A stretch of DNA of 64,000 nt from JAKRSE01 sp943369295 (GTDB lineage: Bacteria; Armatimonadota; Fimbriimonadia; Fimbriimonadales; Fimbriimonadaceae), in NCBI GenBank assembly GCA_943369295.1, contig CALRMU020000006.1, positions 1-64,000 of the forward strand, written 5' to 3'. Within the stretch, counting starts at the first letter, position 1. Each line of letters starts with the position of its first letter. A program made the translations under genes and the position numbers. The notes beneath the pieces are model-generated. The model was given only the letters and a program-made list of their open reading frames with translations. It was not told the DNA's origin and did not search any database. Positions 1-8,110 of this stretch are shown here, one piece after another.

Positions 1-1
1 C

Positions 2-127
2 CACTACGGCCGGATGCTGGAAGCCGGAAAACCTAAGAAATGCGCTCTGGTCGCCATCATGGCCAGAATGCTCCGCCGGATTGTGACAGTGGTCAACAGA
101 GGAACCGAATGGACCTCAACCCCTTGA
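2..127 (+). CDS. IS110-family transposase, C-terminal fragment cut by the window edge
   Basis: Reading from base 2, 41 codons end in TGA at 125-127. They match the tail of IS110/IS116/IS902 transposases: a Y-G-R-x-L-x-A-G-K-P-K-K-x-A-L-V-A stretch, a basic helix, then G-T-E-W near the end. In the family, the N-terminal part (outside this window) is a RuvC-like DEDD domain and the C-terminal part holds a catalytic serine; these elements use a bridge RNA to choose targets and lack ordinary terminal inverted repeats. Whether the rest of the gene is intact cannot be seen. The stop codon lies 39 bases before a GTGCC-hairpin repeat, a plausible target-type sequence for this family. The family call is by recognition of the tail only. 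Confidence 0.8.
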   Translation, partial: HYGRMLEAGKPKKCALVAIMARMLRRIVTVVNRGTEWTSTP

Positions 128-167
128 CAATTCAACACGGTATCTCAGACTAGAAGTTGACAAGGGG
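120..167. repeat. Inverted repeat at the transposase 3' end
   Basis: CCCCTTGACAA at 120-130 and TTGACAAGGGG at 157-167 are inverted copies with one mismatch in 11 bases, separated by 26 bases. The left arm overlaps the transposase stop codon. It may mark the right end of the IS element or act as a weak terminator; there is no following T run. Confidence 0.5.
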
Positions 168-190
168 TGCCACGGCTCCATGAGCCGTGC
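167..190 (+). repeat. GTGCC-foot hairpin repeat next to the IS110 end
   Basis: Foot GTGCC at 167-171, then the perfect stem ACGGCTC-CAT-GAGCCGT at 172-188. It has the same layout as the GTGCC-ACTGGC-N3-GCCAGT repeats elsewhere in the window, with a different stem sequence. Confidence 0.7.
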
Positions 191-381
191 AAATCAACAC
201 TCACCCCAAATTGCGATTAGGAGTTCATTCATCGCCTTCCTCGGCACAGCCACAGAAAACCCTGGCACTAGGTGACTCTTCAGCTCGACATGAATGCCAC
301 ACAACTGCGCTATCCTCCTCTGCTGCTCGTTCCTCGCAGACAGAAGAGGCCACCCAAGCTCTCTCGTCTTTCAGAAGTTGG

Positions 382-406
382 GTGGCAGGGGCAGCGCCCC
401 TGAATG
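382..406 (+). repeat. GTGGC-foot hairpin repeat with GAATG tail
   Basis: GTGGC (382-386), perfect stem AGGGGC-AGC-GCCCCT (387-401), then GAATG (402-406). Foot and tail match the other repeat families while the stem is unique in the window. Confidence 0.6.
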
Positions 407-495
407 ATCAATTTCCTTCGTCTCCATTCGTGGACTGGCACTCGCCGCCCTATCTCATCAATATGGATTGGAATCAGCGTCATTCAGAAATTCCG

Positions 496-526
496 TTCCT
501 GGCTTAGCGGAGCTAAACCAGGCCAC
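496..526 (-). repeat. Type B hairpin repeat (CCTGGCTTAGC stem)
   Basis: Arms CCTGGCTTAGC (498-508) and GCTAAACCAGG (512-522) with a 3-base loop, followed by CCAC. Read on the minus strand, it starts with the GTGG foot. Near-identical copies occur at 50773, 57209 and 57443. Confidence 0.8.
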
Positions 527-567
527 CTATCTCCTGCAGAATCAGCCTTCCAAAACCTAGACCTTGA

Positions 568-1443
568 TCAGCTAAAAGTCACTTCAACTGTAGAAGGCTG
601 ACCAGTAGTACCCTTCACAAAACCGAAGCTCACTGTCTTGCCAAATGGCAGAATCGCCTCAATCAAGTCGCGGAGCCCGATATGCCCCTTCTGCCCCAGA
701 ATCACAAGGTCAAGGAAGTGAGAACCCCCGCCAGAAGGCTTGACTTCCACTCGGCGATTCTCCACATCAACTGCACCAACTGTATAGGTAAAGGGCAGAA
801 GGGGTGCTAAATCGCGAACTGGCACGAGAGTTTCGCCGTCCTCCAAGACACCCTTAGGAGCAATGGCCGAACCGTTGATTTTAAGATTGACGAGGATCAT
901 AGAAGAAGCCGGTTCTTCGGGCCTCATAAAGCTGGAAACCATGTCTCTAAAAAGGTCGCCACAAGGGCCTGCACCAGAGATATTGGGGTTCCAAGGAAGC
1001 CGGGTGACATCCCATTTGCCTCTTTGCCTGATGCCCAGGTTGGGCTGAACTTCTGCGTGGCTCAGCACAGTTGTCCGGGTGGGAGTCAGGCCGTACTGAA
1101 GGCACATCTTTGCCGCCAGCCTAGCTGCCATCTCGAACTGATTCGCCTTAATGGGCTCGGGTCCGGGCTGAAAGGGACTCTCTTTTGAGCCCATCATTCC
1201 GCAGAGCGAAATGCCGATTGTCCTGGTGTTGAAGCCCAGGCAGTGGGCAGCGTAGTCGCCATCGGAAGTGTTCTCGTTATCGAGAATTGTATGGTTTCCG
1301 GCCAAAATATTGCCGTCACCTTCCACAACAAAATGGTAATGAGCCAGGTCGGTTGAGTTGGCTTTGTTTCGGCCAACCGTCCAATGCAGGACGATGGCTC
1401 GGGGTTTGGCGGTTTTGGGGAGTTGAACGTCAGAGAGCTTCAT
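568..1443 (-). CDS. N-acetylmuramoyl-L-alanine amidase with a copper-amine-oxidase-N-like tail
   Basis: The 291-residue product starts with an Amidase_2 / PGRP-type domain (residues about 10-165), which in this family cuts the bond between N-acetylmuramate and L-alanine in peptidoglycan using zinc. The expected metal ligands are visible: His20 in LHWTVG, His129 in LSHAEV and Asp145 in GKWDVTR. Residues about 180-260 (INGSAI, then ETLVPVRDLAPLL) resemble the copper amine oxidase N-terminal-like domain often attached to cell-wall enzymes. No signal peptide is visible, so export would need another route, as for phage or cytoplasmic recycling amidases. It is divergent from bamA. Catalytic assignment is strong; its biological role (recycling, lysis or remodelling) is open. 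Confidence 0.85.
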   Translation of the reverse strand: MKLSDVQLPKTAKPRAIVLHWTVGRNKANSTDLAHYHFVVEGDGNILAGNHTILDNENTSDGDYAAHCLGFNTRTIGISLCGMMGSKESPFQPGPEPIKANQFEMAARLAAKMCLQYGLTPTRTTVLSHAEVQPNLGIRQRGKWDVTRLPWNPNISGAGPCGDLFRDMVSSFMRPEEPASSMILVNLKINGSAIAPKGVLEDGETLVPVRDLAPLLPFTYTVGAVDVENRRVEVKPSGGGSHFLDLVILGQKGHIGLRDLIEAILPFGKTVSFGFVKGTTGQPSTVEVTFS

Positions 1444-1687
1444 GGCTGGCCTGCTAACTCATGCTACACCAGGCAGTCAAGTTTTCAGAGTTTCTTTTTC
1501 GACCAAAGAAGAAGGCAGAAAAGGCAGACACTTTTCCGATTCGAAAAAGACGACCCAGACCGATATTCAACAAATTTGAACCTCTTTTCTTCCTGTAAGG
1601 ACCAAACGATAACCATTTTGTGCTCAACCCGTCTAAACTCTGGCGCAGAAAGCCGCCACCCTGACCAGGGCAGCAGGAGTTTCCAAT

Positions 1688-3484
1688 TTGACGAGTAGAT
1701 CGATCGCCGCAATCATCCTGGCTTCGGCCGCCTTCACTGCCTATGCGCAGGGGGCCACCGTTGTCAAGACCATCGAAGTTCGCGGCACACAAAATGTCAG
1801 CAAAGATGCCGTTCTCGCAGCCATGACCAGGCTGCAGGTGGGCAAGGTTTTTTCACGAGCCGATGCCGATGCCGACGAAGAAGCCATCTTTAACATCGGC
1901 CTCTTTAGAGATGTCAAGATTTCATCCCGAGATCAATCGGGCGACACTGAAGTCTTTGTCGACATTTCTGAAAACCCTGTGATCAATGAGATTCGTGTTC
2001 TTGGCAACACGGTTGTCTCGACAGAAAAGATCACGGCCATGGCCCTGCAGTTCCAAACCCTGGGGAGGATTTGGAACAACCGCAACGGAGCCATGATCCG
2101 CGACGCCATCGTCGCTGCCTACCAGAAAGAAGGCACCTTTGCCCAGCTTCTAGCCTTGGAGCCTGACGCCGAAGTTCCTGGCGCTCTGCTCATTTCGATG
2201 CTTGAGCCACGGGTGGGCGAAATCACCTTTGTTGGCCTTTCTCGCACCAAGACTTCCACCCTCAGCCGTTTGATTAAGACCAAGCCGGGCGAGGTTTATC
2301 GGCAGAACCAGTGGCAGAGCGACCTGCTTGAACTTGTGGGCACCCAGTGGTTCGAAAAGATCGATCCAGAACCACCCCAGGCTACAGACCGCCCCGGTGT
2401 TTTCAACCTGAGAACGACCGTTGCCGAAGCCAAAACCGCTCAGATCGGTGCAGGCGTCGCCATCGACCCCTCCAGCCGATTGGTGGGCAACCTCTATTGG
2501 TCAGACTCGAACTTCAGGGGCTCTGGTCAGAACGTTGGAGTCAACCTCAGCCAGGCAGCCGCCGGTGGTGGACCCTCTGCCGAGCTGGCCTACTCTAACC
2601 GCTTCTTTGACCGCTGGAACACCGCCTTCTCAGCTCAGGTCTTCAGCAAGGTTGTTTACAACTTTGTCGGCACGGGCACAGATGCTTTCGGTTCCGGCAC
2701 CCAGGATGACTTCAACGAAAGAAGAACCGGTCTCTCGGTCTCCTTCAATCGACCTCTGAACGACACGACTCGAGCAGGAATCGGCTTGACGGCTCAGACC
2801 ATCAAGACGATCAACCTGAAGGACAACCTGACGAGCAACGACTTTCTGCAGCAGGATGGCGACCTTGCCTACCTGAGCTTCAACTACGACATCGACACTC
2901 GCCGTCCAACCAGCGAGCCCTTTTACGGAAGGTTCATTCGATTCCAGATCGAGCCAGGCATCAGCAACATCACGAAGATTGGCGGATCTGTCGCCAACGA
3001 TACGGGTGTTCTGGGAAGCAACACCTTCCTCCGCACCAGCCTTGAGTACCGTCAGTACTGGTCAAAGCCTTTGAAAGAAGGCGAGCCCTTTGACAAGCCT
3101 CGGCCTGTCCTGGCAGCCAGAGCGAGGGTCGGCAACATCACAGGAACCGTGCCCTTCTTCGAGCAGTTCTTCATGGGCGGCTCATCCACTCTGCGAGGCT
3201 ACGACAACCAAAGATTCTGGGGAAGCCAGTCTTTCCTCTCTTCGGTTGAGTATCGCTACCCCCTGCAAAAGGCCTTTAACATCGTGGGATTCATCGACTA
3301 CGGTGGAGCCTGGAACGGCTATGGACGTCTGAGAGATTACGACCAGTCGGACAAGATTAAGCTTTACCTAGGCTATGGCCTTGGCGCAGCCTTCAAAACC
3401 CCACTAGGACCAATCCGCATCGACTTCGGTGTGAGCCAAGAAGGAAAAATTCGAACTCACTTCGCATTCGGCACCAGCTTCTAA
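1688..3484 (+). CDS. bamA: Outer membrane protein assembly factor BamA
   Basis: BamA folds and inserts beta-barrel proteins into the outer membrane. The 598-residue product has a signal peptide (IIASAAF-like core ending AYA-Q near residue 20), about three POTRA repeats (residues 24-235; the GLFRDVKIS motif is typical) and an Omp85 barrel. The barrel carries the STLRGY motif, equivalent to the conserved VRGF, and ends in Phe as outer-membrane barrels do. It is shorter than the five-POTRA E. coli protein (810 residues). The start is TTG at 1688, chosen because GCAGGAG lies 9 bases upstream and because it opens the signal peptide. It heads a run with skp-like, lpxD and lpxC genes on the same strand. 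Confidence 0.92.
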   Translation: MTSRSIAAIILASAAFTAYAQGATVVKTIEVRGTQNVSKDAVLAAMTRLQVGKVFSRADADADEEAIFNIGLFRDVKISSRDQSGDTEVFVDISENPVINEIRVLGNTVVSTEKITAMALQFQTLGRIWNNRNGAMIRDAIVAAYQKEGTFAQLLALEPDAEVPGALLISMLEPRVGEITFVGLSRTKTSTLSRLIKTKPGEVYRQNQWQSDLLELVGTQWFEKIDPEPPQATDRPGVFNLRTTVAEAKTAQIGAGVAIDPSSRLVGNLYWSDSNFRGSGQNVGVNLSQAAAGGGPSAELAYSNRFFDRWNTAFSAQVFSKVVYNFVGTGTDAFGSGTQDDFNERRTGLSVSFNRPLNDTTRAGIGLTAQTIKTINLKDNLTSNDFLQQDGDLAYLSFNYDIDTRRPTSEPFYGRFIRFQIEPGISNITKIGGSVANDTGVLGSNTFLRTSLEYRQYWSKPLKEGEPFDKPRPVLAARARVGNITGTVPFFEQFFMGGSSTLRGYDNQRFWGSQSFLSSVEYRYPLQKAFNIVGFIDYGGAWNGYGRLRDYDQSDKIKLYLGYGLGAAFKTPLGPIRIDFGVSQEGKIRTHFAFGTSF

Positions 3485-3509
3485 TTCACAACCAAGCGCC
3501 AAACCACTC

Positions 3510-4154
3510 ATGAACAATCCCACTCTCTCCAGCCGAATCGCCTGGTCCGCCTGTGCGGCAATGGCTGCCTTCATGATCTTCAGCGGCTTTCAGTCCGGTC
3601 AGGAAAAGACCGCTGTGGTCGATATGAACAAGGCCATTGCCGACAGCAAAATGGGCAAGAAGAACGTTGAGGACCTGAGCAATCTGGTCACCTCTCGTCA
3701 GGCTCTGCTGACCTTCTTGGACAACAACCGCATTGCCACCCAGGAACAGGCCACTAAGCTGAGAACTCTGGCTCTGAAGGGCACCGCTCTTACCCCTGCC
3801 GAACAGCAGGAGAACGAGAAGGTCAAGACGGACATCACCGCTTCGACCAAGGCCTACAACGACCTTAACCAAAAGCCCAGCCCCACCGACCAGGATCGGA
3901 TTCAGCTGCAGGACTACAACCAGAGGCAGAGAACCATTCTTCAGCTTCTGCAGGCCTGGCAGGAAGAGTTCACCGGCGACCTAAACCAGAGACAGGTTGA
4001 AATGCGCCGAACCGAGACCACCAGAGCCACAGAATCTCTTTCGGCCGTTGCCAAGAAAGGAGCCTTCACGGTTGTGCTTGAAAGGCAGTTTGCCCCCTAC
4101 GGTGCCAACGACCTGACAGCCGACGTGATTAAGGAACTCGACTCTAAGCCCTGA
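3510..4154 (+). CDS. OmpH/Skp-family periplasmic chaperone
   Basis: Skp-type chaperones hold unfolded outer-membrane proteins in the periplasm on their way to BamA. The 214-residue protein has an N-terminal hydrophobic export segment (residues 9-27), then the family's first beta strand (AVVDMNKAIADS), a long charged coiled-coil arm (about 50-170), and a closing segment with APYGANDLTADVIKEL. That end matches the usual vDvT-x-x-v-i-k-x-l terminus of OmpH proteins. It lies 25 bases downstream of bamA and 17 bases before a lipoprotein gene, so co-transcription is likely. The family call is from these two ends and the coiled coil; the gene symbol is left open because Skp paralogues are common. 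Confidence 0.8.
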   Translation: MNNPTLSSRIAWSACAAMAAFMIFSGFQSGQEKTAVVDMNKAIADSKMGKKNVEDLSNLVTSRQALLTFLDNNRIATQEQATKLRTLALKGTALTPAEQQENEKVKTDITASTKAYNDLNQKPSPTDQDRIQLQDYNQRQRTILQLLQAWQEEFTGDLNQRQVEMRRTETTRATESLSAVAKKGAFTVVLERQFAPYGANDLTADVIKELDSKP

Positions 4155-4171
4155 TCGGCTTAAGACCAGCA

Positions 4172-5176
4172 ATGCCGCGCCCTCTGCCCGGAATCAGCCT
4201 TGGCCTCTGTGCCATGGCTCTTCTGGCAGGGGGCTGCTCTGCAAATAAGCCTCAAGCTCTCTTCGTCGATCTCGATAAGCTCGAGGCTCTTGCTCCCCCT
4301 GCTCCCGCAGGAATCTTCTCTACAAAGGGCCTCCAGGGCCTTAAAGCCAGTTCTGGCAGTCTCACTGCTCTTCCCGAGCAGATCACCCTCAGCGAGGATT
4401 CTAGGGCACTTTCTCAAGAAGCCTGGCGAGAAGTACAGGCCAGCCGAGAAAAACTTTTTCAAGATCTTAAGCGTAAGCTGACCCTCAGCTATCTTGCCGA
4501 GGTCCAGGGCCTAAGGGACGAGAAGCGCCTTGAACTGGCCGCAGGAGAACAGGAACGGCTGGAAAAGGTTTGGCTTGTGATCCGAAGCAAGTTCGAAGCC
4601 CTGGCGGCCAAAACTGGTCCTCTCACCTTTAGGTTAAGCTGGCTCTCTGGATTCCCGGACCCCGACCCTAACAGCCGCCGCAGATCAACCCAAGACCAAC
4701 TGAGACAGGCTCAGCTGGCTGAATCTGCCGAGCTGAGGAAGCAGATCAAGGGCCTGGAAGATGCCTACCGAGATGAGGTGAAGGCGCTGCTGGCCAACCT
4801 CGCCGCAGAAAGCGATGCTGCCTTGGCCGCCGTGATTGAACAAGAAAAGCTGCAGGATGGCGACTTGATCCGTCAGGCTGAAGCGGAGGCGAGACGAAGG
4901 GCAGCCCAGGCGCTGAGCGCAATCTCTGAATCAGCCTTCACCCCAGAAAGCAGCCTTCCCGCCCAGCCCGCCACAGGGGCCCAAGGGGCCGCAGCACAAG
5001 CCAAGAGACCCCAAGATTGGCGGTCTCAGTCTCGAAGTCCCTGGCCGCTTCGCGCCAGGCTGAAAGATGAAGCTATGATCTTTGTCAGGCTTCAGGGGGG
5101 AACCTGGTCTTCCACCTCAAAAGGAGCCAAAGACGCAACGCAGGAGTTTCTGAAATGGAGACGCAGTCGACAGTAA
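4172..5176 (+). CDS. Predicted lipoprotein with Skp/OmpH-like ends and a long coiled coil
   Basis: The 334-residue product begins with a lipoprotein signal (lipobox LAGGC, Cys22). The mature protein opens with ALFVDLDKLEAL, which mirrors the first strand of OmpH proteins. A long Glu/Arg/Lys/Ala-rich helical region follows (about 90-250) and it ends with DATQEFLKW, reminiscent of the OmpH C-terminus. I therefore infer a divergent, lipid-anchored relative of the neighbouring Skp-like chaperone, acting on the periplasmic face of a membrane. The gene overlaps lpxD by 22 bases, so translation is probably coupled. A simple structural coiled-coil lipoprotein is the alternative, since both end matches are short. 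Confidence 0.65.
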   Translation: MPRPLPGISLGLCAMALLAGGCSANKPQALFVDLDKLEALAPPAPAGIFSTKGLQGLKASSGSLTALPEQITLSEDSRALSQEAWREVQASREKLFQDLKRKLTLSYLAEVQGLRDEKRLELAAGEQERLEKVWLVIRSKFEALAAKTGPLTFRLSWLSGFPDPDPNSRRRSTQDQLRQAQLAESAELRKQIKGLEDAYRDEVKALLANLAAESDAALAAVIEQEKLQDGDLIRQAEAEARRRAAQALSAISESAFTPESSLPAQPATGAQGAAAQAKRPQDWRSQSRSPWPLRARLKDEAMIFVRLQGGTWSSTSKGAKDATQEFLKWRRSRQ

Positions 5177-6195
5177 CCTTGGGCCAGATCGCCCAGATCA
5201 TTGGGGCGGAGCTTAAAGGGCCCTCTGACCTCTCGATTGTCCGGCCTGTTTCCGCCGGCTGCGATGACCCAGAAGGAATCACCTTTGCCGGAGACGAGAA
5301 GCATCTGAACAAGGCTCTGGCTTCAAAGGTTGGAGCCATCATTCTTTCTCCGGATGCTGCTTTGCCGGATCGCCCCTGCCTTCTGCACCCCCAGCCCAAG
5401 CTGGCTTTTGGCATGGTCCTGGCCTTTTTCGACAAGCCGTTGAGCCTGGCTGCTGGAATCCACCCCACTGCTGTTGTCGATCCGACCGCAGAAGTGGACC
5501 CTTCTGCTTCAATCGGCGCCAATGTTGTGATCGGCCCGAAAGCAAAGATCTGTGCAGGAGCCAAGGTGCACGCCCTCTGCTTTATCGGAGATAGAAGCGT
5601 CCTGGGAGAAGGCTCTGTTCTCTTCCCCAGCGTGACCCTTTATCACGATGTTTTTGTCGGCAGCAAGTGCGCAATCCACAGCGGAACCGTCGTAGGTTCA
5701 GACGGATTTGGCTATGTGTGGGACGGCAAGGCACAAAGAAAAATCCCCCAGGTTGGCCGTGTGATTATTGAAGATCATGTAGAGATCGGAGCGAATACCT
5801 GCATTGATCGGGCAACTTTTGAGGACACCGTCCTTGAAACCGGCGTGAAGCTGGACAACATGGTTCAGATCGCCCACAACTGCCGAATCGGAGCCCACTC
5901 AGTTCTCGCTGGTCAGACCGGAATGGGAGGCAGCACGACTCTAGGCAAGGGCTGTGTTCTGGCGGGGCAGGCCGGAATTGGCGACCACACAACCCTGGAA
6001 GACGGCACAATCCTTACCGGCCAGACCGGGGTGCAGGGCCACATTGAAAAGAACGTCTATGCAGGTTCACCCGGGCAGCCCTTTAAGGCGGCCCTCAGAA
6101 CCCTTTCTGCAACACGACGTCTGCCAGATTTAGAAAAAAAGGTGAAGGAGCTGGAAGCCAAGCTTTCCGCCCTAATTGAAGCCAAGGAAGCCTGA
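5155..6195 (+). CDS. lpxD: UDP-3-O-(3-hydroxyacyl)glucosamine N-acyltransferase LpxD
   Basis: LpxD adds the N-linked hydroxyacyl chain in the third step of lipid A synthesis, in the cytoplasm. The 346-residue protein has the N-terminal uridine-binding domain (residues 1-100), then the left-handed beta-helix built of hexapeptide repeats (about 105-290) and a short C-terminal helix (LEKKVKELEAKL). The catalytic His is visible as His241 in VQIAHNCRIG. Length is normal for the family. It overlaps the upstream lipoprotein gene and its TGA stop is immediately followed by the ATG of lpxC. Confidence 0.95.
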   Translation: METQSTVTLGQIAQIIGAELKGPSDLSIVRPVSAGCDDPEGITFAGDEKHLNKALASKVGAIILSPDAALPDRPCLLHPQPKLAFGMVLAFFDKPLSLAAGIHPTAVVDPTAEVDPSASIGANVVIGPKAKICAGAKVHALCFIGDRSVLGEGSVLFPSVTLYHDVFVGSKCAIHSGTVVGSDGFGYVWDGKAQRKIPQVGRVIIEDHVEIGANTCIDRATFEDTVLETGVKLDNMVQIAHNCRIGAHSVLAGQTGMGGSTTLGKGCVLAGQAGIGDHTTLEDGTILTGQTGVQGHIEKNVYAGSPGQPFKAALRTLSATRRLPDLEKKVKELEAKLSALIEAKEA

Positions 6196-7029
6196 ATGGA
6201 GCTTAGCTACACACGTAAAACCCCTGCCGCATCGGTGACATTTGAGGGCAAGGGCCTTCATTGTGGCGAGCCAAGCCGTGCCACGATTCACCCCTACGAT
6301 CAGGGTTTGGCTTTTAAGTTTGGTGACGAGATTTTTGCCGCCTTGGCCGAGAACGTGACGGACACGAGGCGATCCACCTCAATCGGCCCTTGCCGCACGA
6401 TTGAGCATGTGCTCAGCGCCCTGGCCGGAATGGAGTTTACCGACGCCCTGATCGAACTTGAAGGCTGCGGAGAGCTGCCTGCATTGGATGGTTCGAGCAT
6501 CGAATATGTTCAGGGATTGAACAGTGTTGGATCTACAGAACTAGGTTCTGCGGAAGCTCACCGGCTCTTCACCCGCGCCTACGTGATTAAGGATAACGCC
6601 AAGGTCGCGGTGGGGGCTGGAACGGGTCATTGGCGCTTTCTGCTGGAAGGTGAGGGAGGCCGCTGGCCGCAGCACCAAGAGGCAGAGATTCTTTCAATCA
6701 CCGACTATCAGGAATCGGTTTCAAAGGCCAGAACCTGGGTTTTTGAAGATCAGATTGAGATGGCAAGGTCTGCTGGGCTTGGCCTGGGTTTGGACGAATC
6801 AAGCTGCCTGATCCTTGGTACTCACGGGCATGTCAACGAAGCGCGACAGGATAACGAAGCCGCCGCCCACAAGCTGCTCGACCTGATGGGAGACCTCGCC
6901 TTAGCCGGGATTCCGCTGAGGTTTTTGAACGTGACGGCGGAGAGGTCTGGTCATGCTCTGCATGTCCAGGCTGCTCTAAAAGTTCGCCGAGAGCTTGGCC
7001 TGATTGCATTTGAGTCGGATCAGGATTAG
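6196..7029 (+). CDS. lpxC: UDP-3-O-acyl-N-acetylglucosamine deacetylase LpxC
   Basis: LpxC is the zinc deacetylase that commits UDP-GlcNAc to lipid A. Zinc ligands are visible: His71 in TIEHVLSALAGM and His225 with Asp229 in HKLLDLMGD. At 277 residues it is slightly shorter than the usual 300 or so and lacks the multidomain fusion with FabZ found in some phyla. The ATG follows the lpxD stop with no gap. No lpxA, fabZ or lpxB follows in this window; downstream are hairpin repeats, so the lipid A genes are split. Confidence 0.94.
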   Translation: MELSYTRKTPAASVTFEGKGLHCGEPSRATIHPYDQGLAFKFGDEIFAALAENVTDTRRSTSIGPCRTIEHVLSALAGMEFTDALIELEGCGELPALDGSSIEYVQGLNSVGSTELGSAEAHRLFTRAYVIKDNAKVAVGAGTGHWRFLLEGEGGRWPQHQEAEILSITDYQESVSKARTWVFEDQIEMARSAGLGLGLDESSCLILGTHGHVNEARQDNEAAAHKLLDLMGDLALAGIPLRFLNVTAERSGHALHVQAALKVRRELGLIAFESDQD

Positions 7030-7036
7030 GCTCTGT

Positions 7037-7177
7037 CACAGGTTCGGCCTGTGGCCAGCCCATCTTGAGTGGAGCTTAGGTTGACCTCTGTGCCACTGGC
7101 AGCGCCAGTGCCAGACAGGACTGGGTAGTTTCACTCTACTGGGCTCTGGGTTTAGGCACTGGCGCAGCCAGTGGCAC
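7037..7177. repeat. Hairpin repeats after lpxC
   Basis: Three elements are seen. CACAGG-TTCGG-CCTGTG lies at about 7037-7053. GTGCC-ACTGGC-AGC-GCCAGT (type C, plus) lies at 7090-7110. ACTGGC-GCA-GCCAGT-GGCAC (type C, minus) lies at 7155-7177. The two type C copies face each other and could also base-pair together. Confidence 0.75.
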
Positions 7178-7272
7178 AAACCAGGGGATGAGTTTGTTTG
7201 AATCTAGCCGGACCTCTCCCTTCAACCTCTCTGTGATATCCTGATTCGGGGCCAGCCCGACCGGAAAATCAG

Positions 7273-8061
7273 ATGAAGATCATTCGCTATCGATTGGGAG
7301 AGGAGATTTTTTGGGGAGAAGAGAAGGATGGTTCGATCCATCGACTCTCTGGCGAACTCTTTAGTGGCTTGACTCCAACTGGCGAATCTAACCAGCCGGA
7401 TGAGATCCTGGCTCCCCTTTCTCCGGCAATGATCGTGGGTATTGGGCAGAACTATCAGCGCCATGCCGAAGAACAGGGCTCAAAGGTCGCCGATCATCCC
7501 GTCGTCTTCTTCAAATCTCTCAATTCAGTCTGCGGGCAGGGTCACCCGATTCGCCTGCCTAAGAAGCTGCTCTCCTACAAGGTGGATTACGAAGCCGAAC
7601 TGGCTGTGATCATTGGTCGAAACTGCCTGAACGCCACCAAAGATAACGCCCTGGACTATGTGTTCGGCATCACCTGCGGCAACGATGTGAGCGCACGCGA
7701 TTGGCAGAAAGATTGGGGCGGCGGTCAGTGGTCGCGCGGAAAGAGCTTCGATACCTTCTGCCCTCTCGGCCCCTGCATCGTGACTCTTGATGAGCTGCCA
7801 AACCCCAACGGACTTGCTATTTCGGCTCGCCTCAACGGAGAAACGGTACAGGATTGGACTACCGAAGACATGATTTTCGATGTCCCCACTTTAATCGAGT
7901 TTCTCAGCGCCGACACCACTCTTCCGGCTGGAACGGTCATCATGACCGGCACTCCTCACGGAGTTGGCATGGCCCGCACTCCCCCACTTTTCATGAAGCC
8001 GGGAGATGTGATCGAGATTGAGATCGAGGGGATCGGAGTTCTCAGAAATCCCGTTGAATAA
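7273..8061 (+). CDS. Fumarylacetoacetate hydrolase (FAH) family protein
   Basis: FAH-fold enzymes are metal-dependent hydrolases, decarboxylases or isomerases acting on beta-dicarbonyl acids, mostly in aromatic degradation. The 262-residue protein has the small N-terminal domain (1-60) and the catalytic domain from GIGQNY (about residue 57). Metal-binding acids are in KVDYEAELAVIIG, and GNDVSARDWQ and TGTPHGVG are family signatures. Such general FAH members include oxaloacetate tautomerase/decarboxylase (FahD1-like) and hydroxyheptadienedioate isomerase types; the sequence alone does not separate these. It stands alone after the lpxC repeats, with no catabolic neighbours. Confidence 0.85.
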   Translation: MKIIRYRLGEEIFWGEEKDGSIHRLSGELFSGLTPTGESNQPDEILAPLSPAMIVGIGQNYQRHAEEQGSKVADHPVVFFKSLNSVCGQGHPIRLPKKLLSYKVDYEAELAVIIGRNCLNATKDNALDYVFGITCGNDVSARDWQKDWGGGQWSRGKSFDTFCPLGPCIVTLDELPNPNGLAISARLNGETVQDWTTEDMIFDVPTLIEFLSADTTLPAGTVIMTGTPHGVGMARTPPLFMKPGDVIEIEIEGIGVLRNPVE

Positions 8062-8110
8062 ACTGCCTCAATAACAAATAACTGGGCTATAGTGAAATCA
8101 GAGAGATCTG

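Larger units (their letters stand above)
191..567. other. Non-coding stretch holding two hairpin repeats
   Basis: I see no convincing gene here. Open frames of 106 and 65 codons exist but have no recognisable domain, overlap each other, and run through the hairpin repeats at 382-406 and 496-526. The remainder is without clear structure. Confidence 0.6.

Noticed and set aside
187..601. Open frames of 106 and 65 codons after the IS110 tail
   Set aside because: They overlap each other, run through hairpin repeats and show no domain or convincing start signal.
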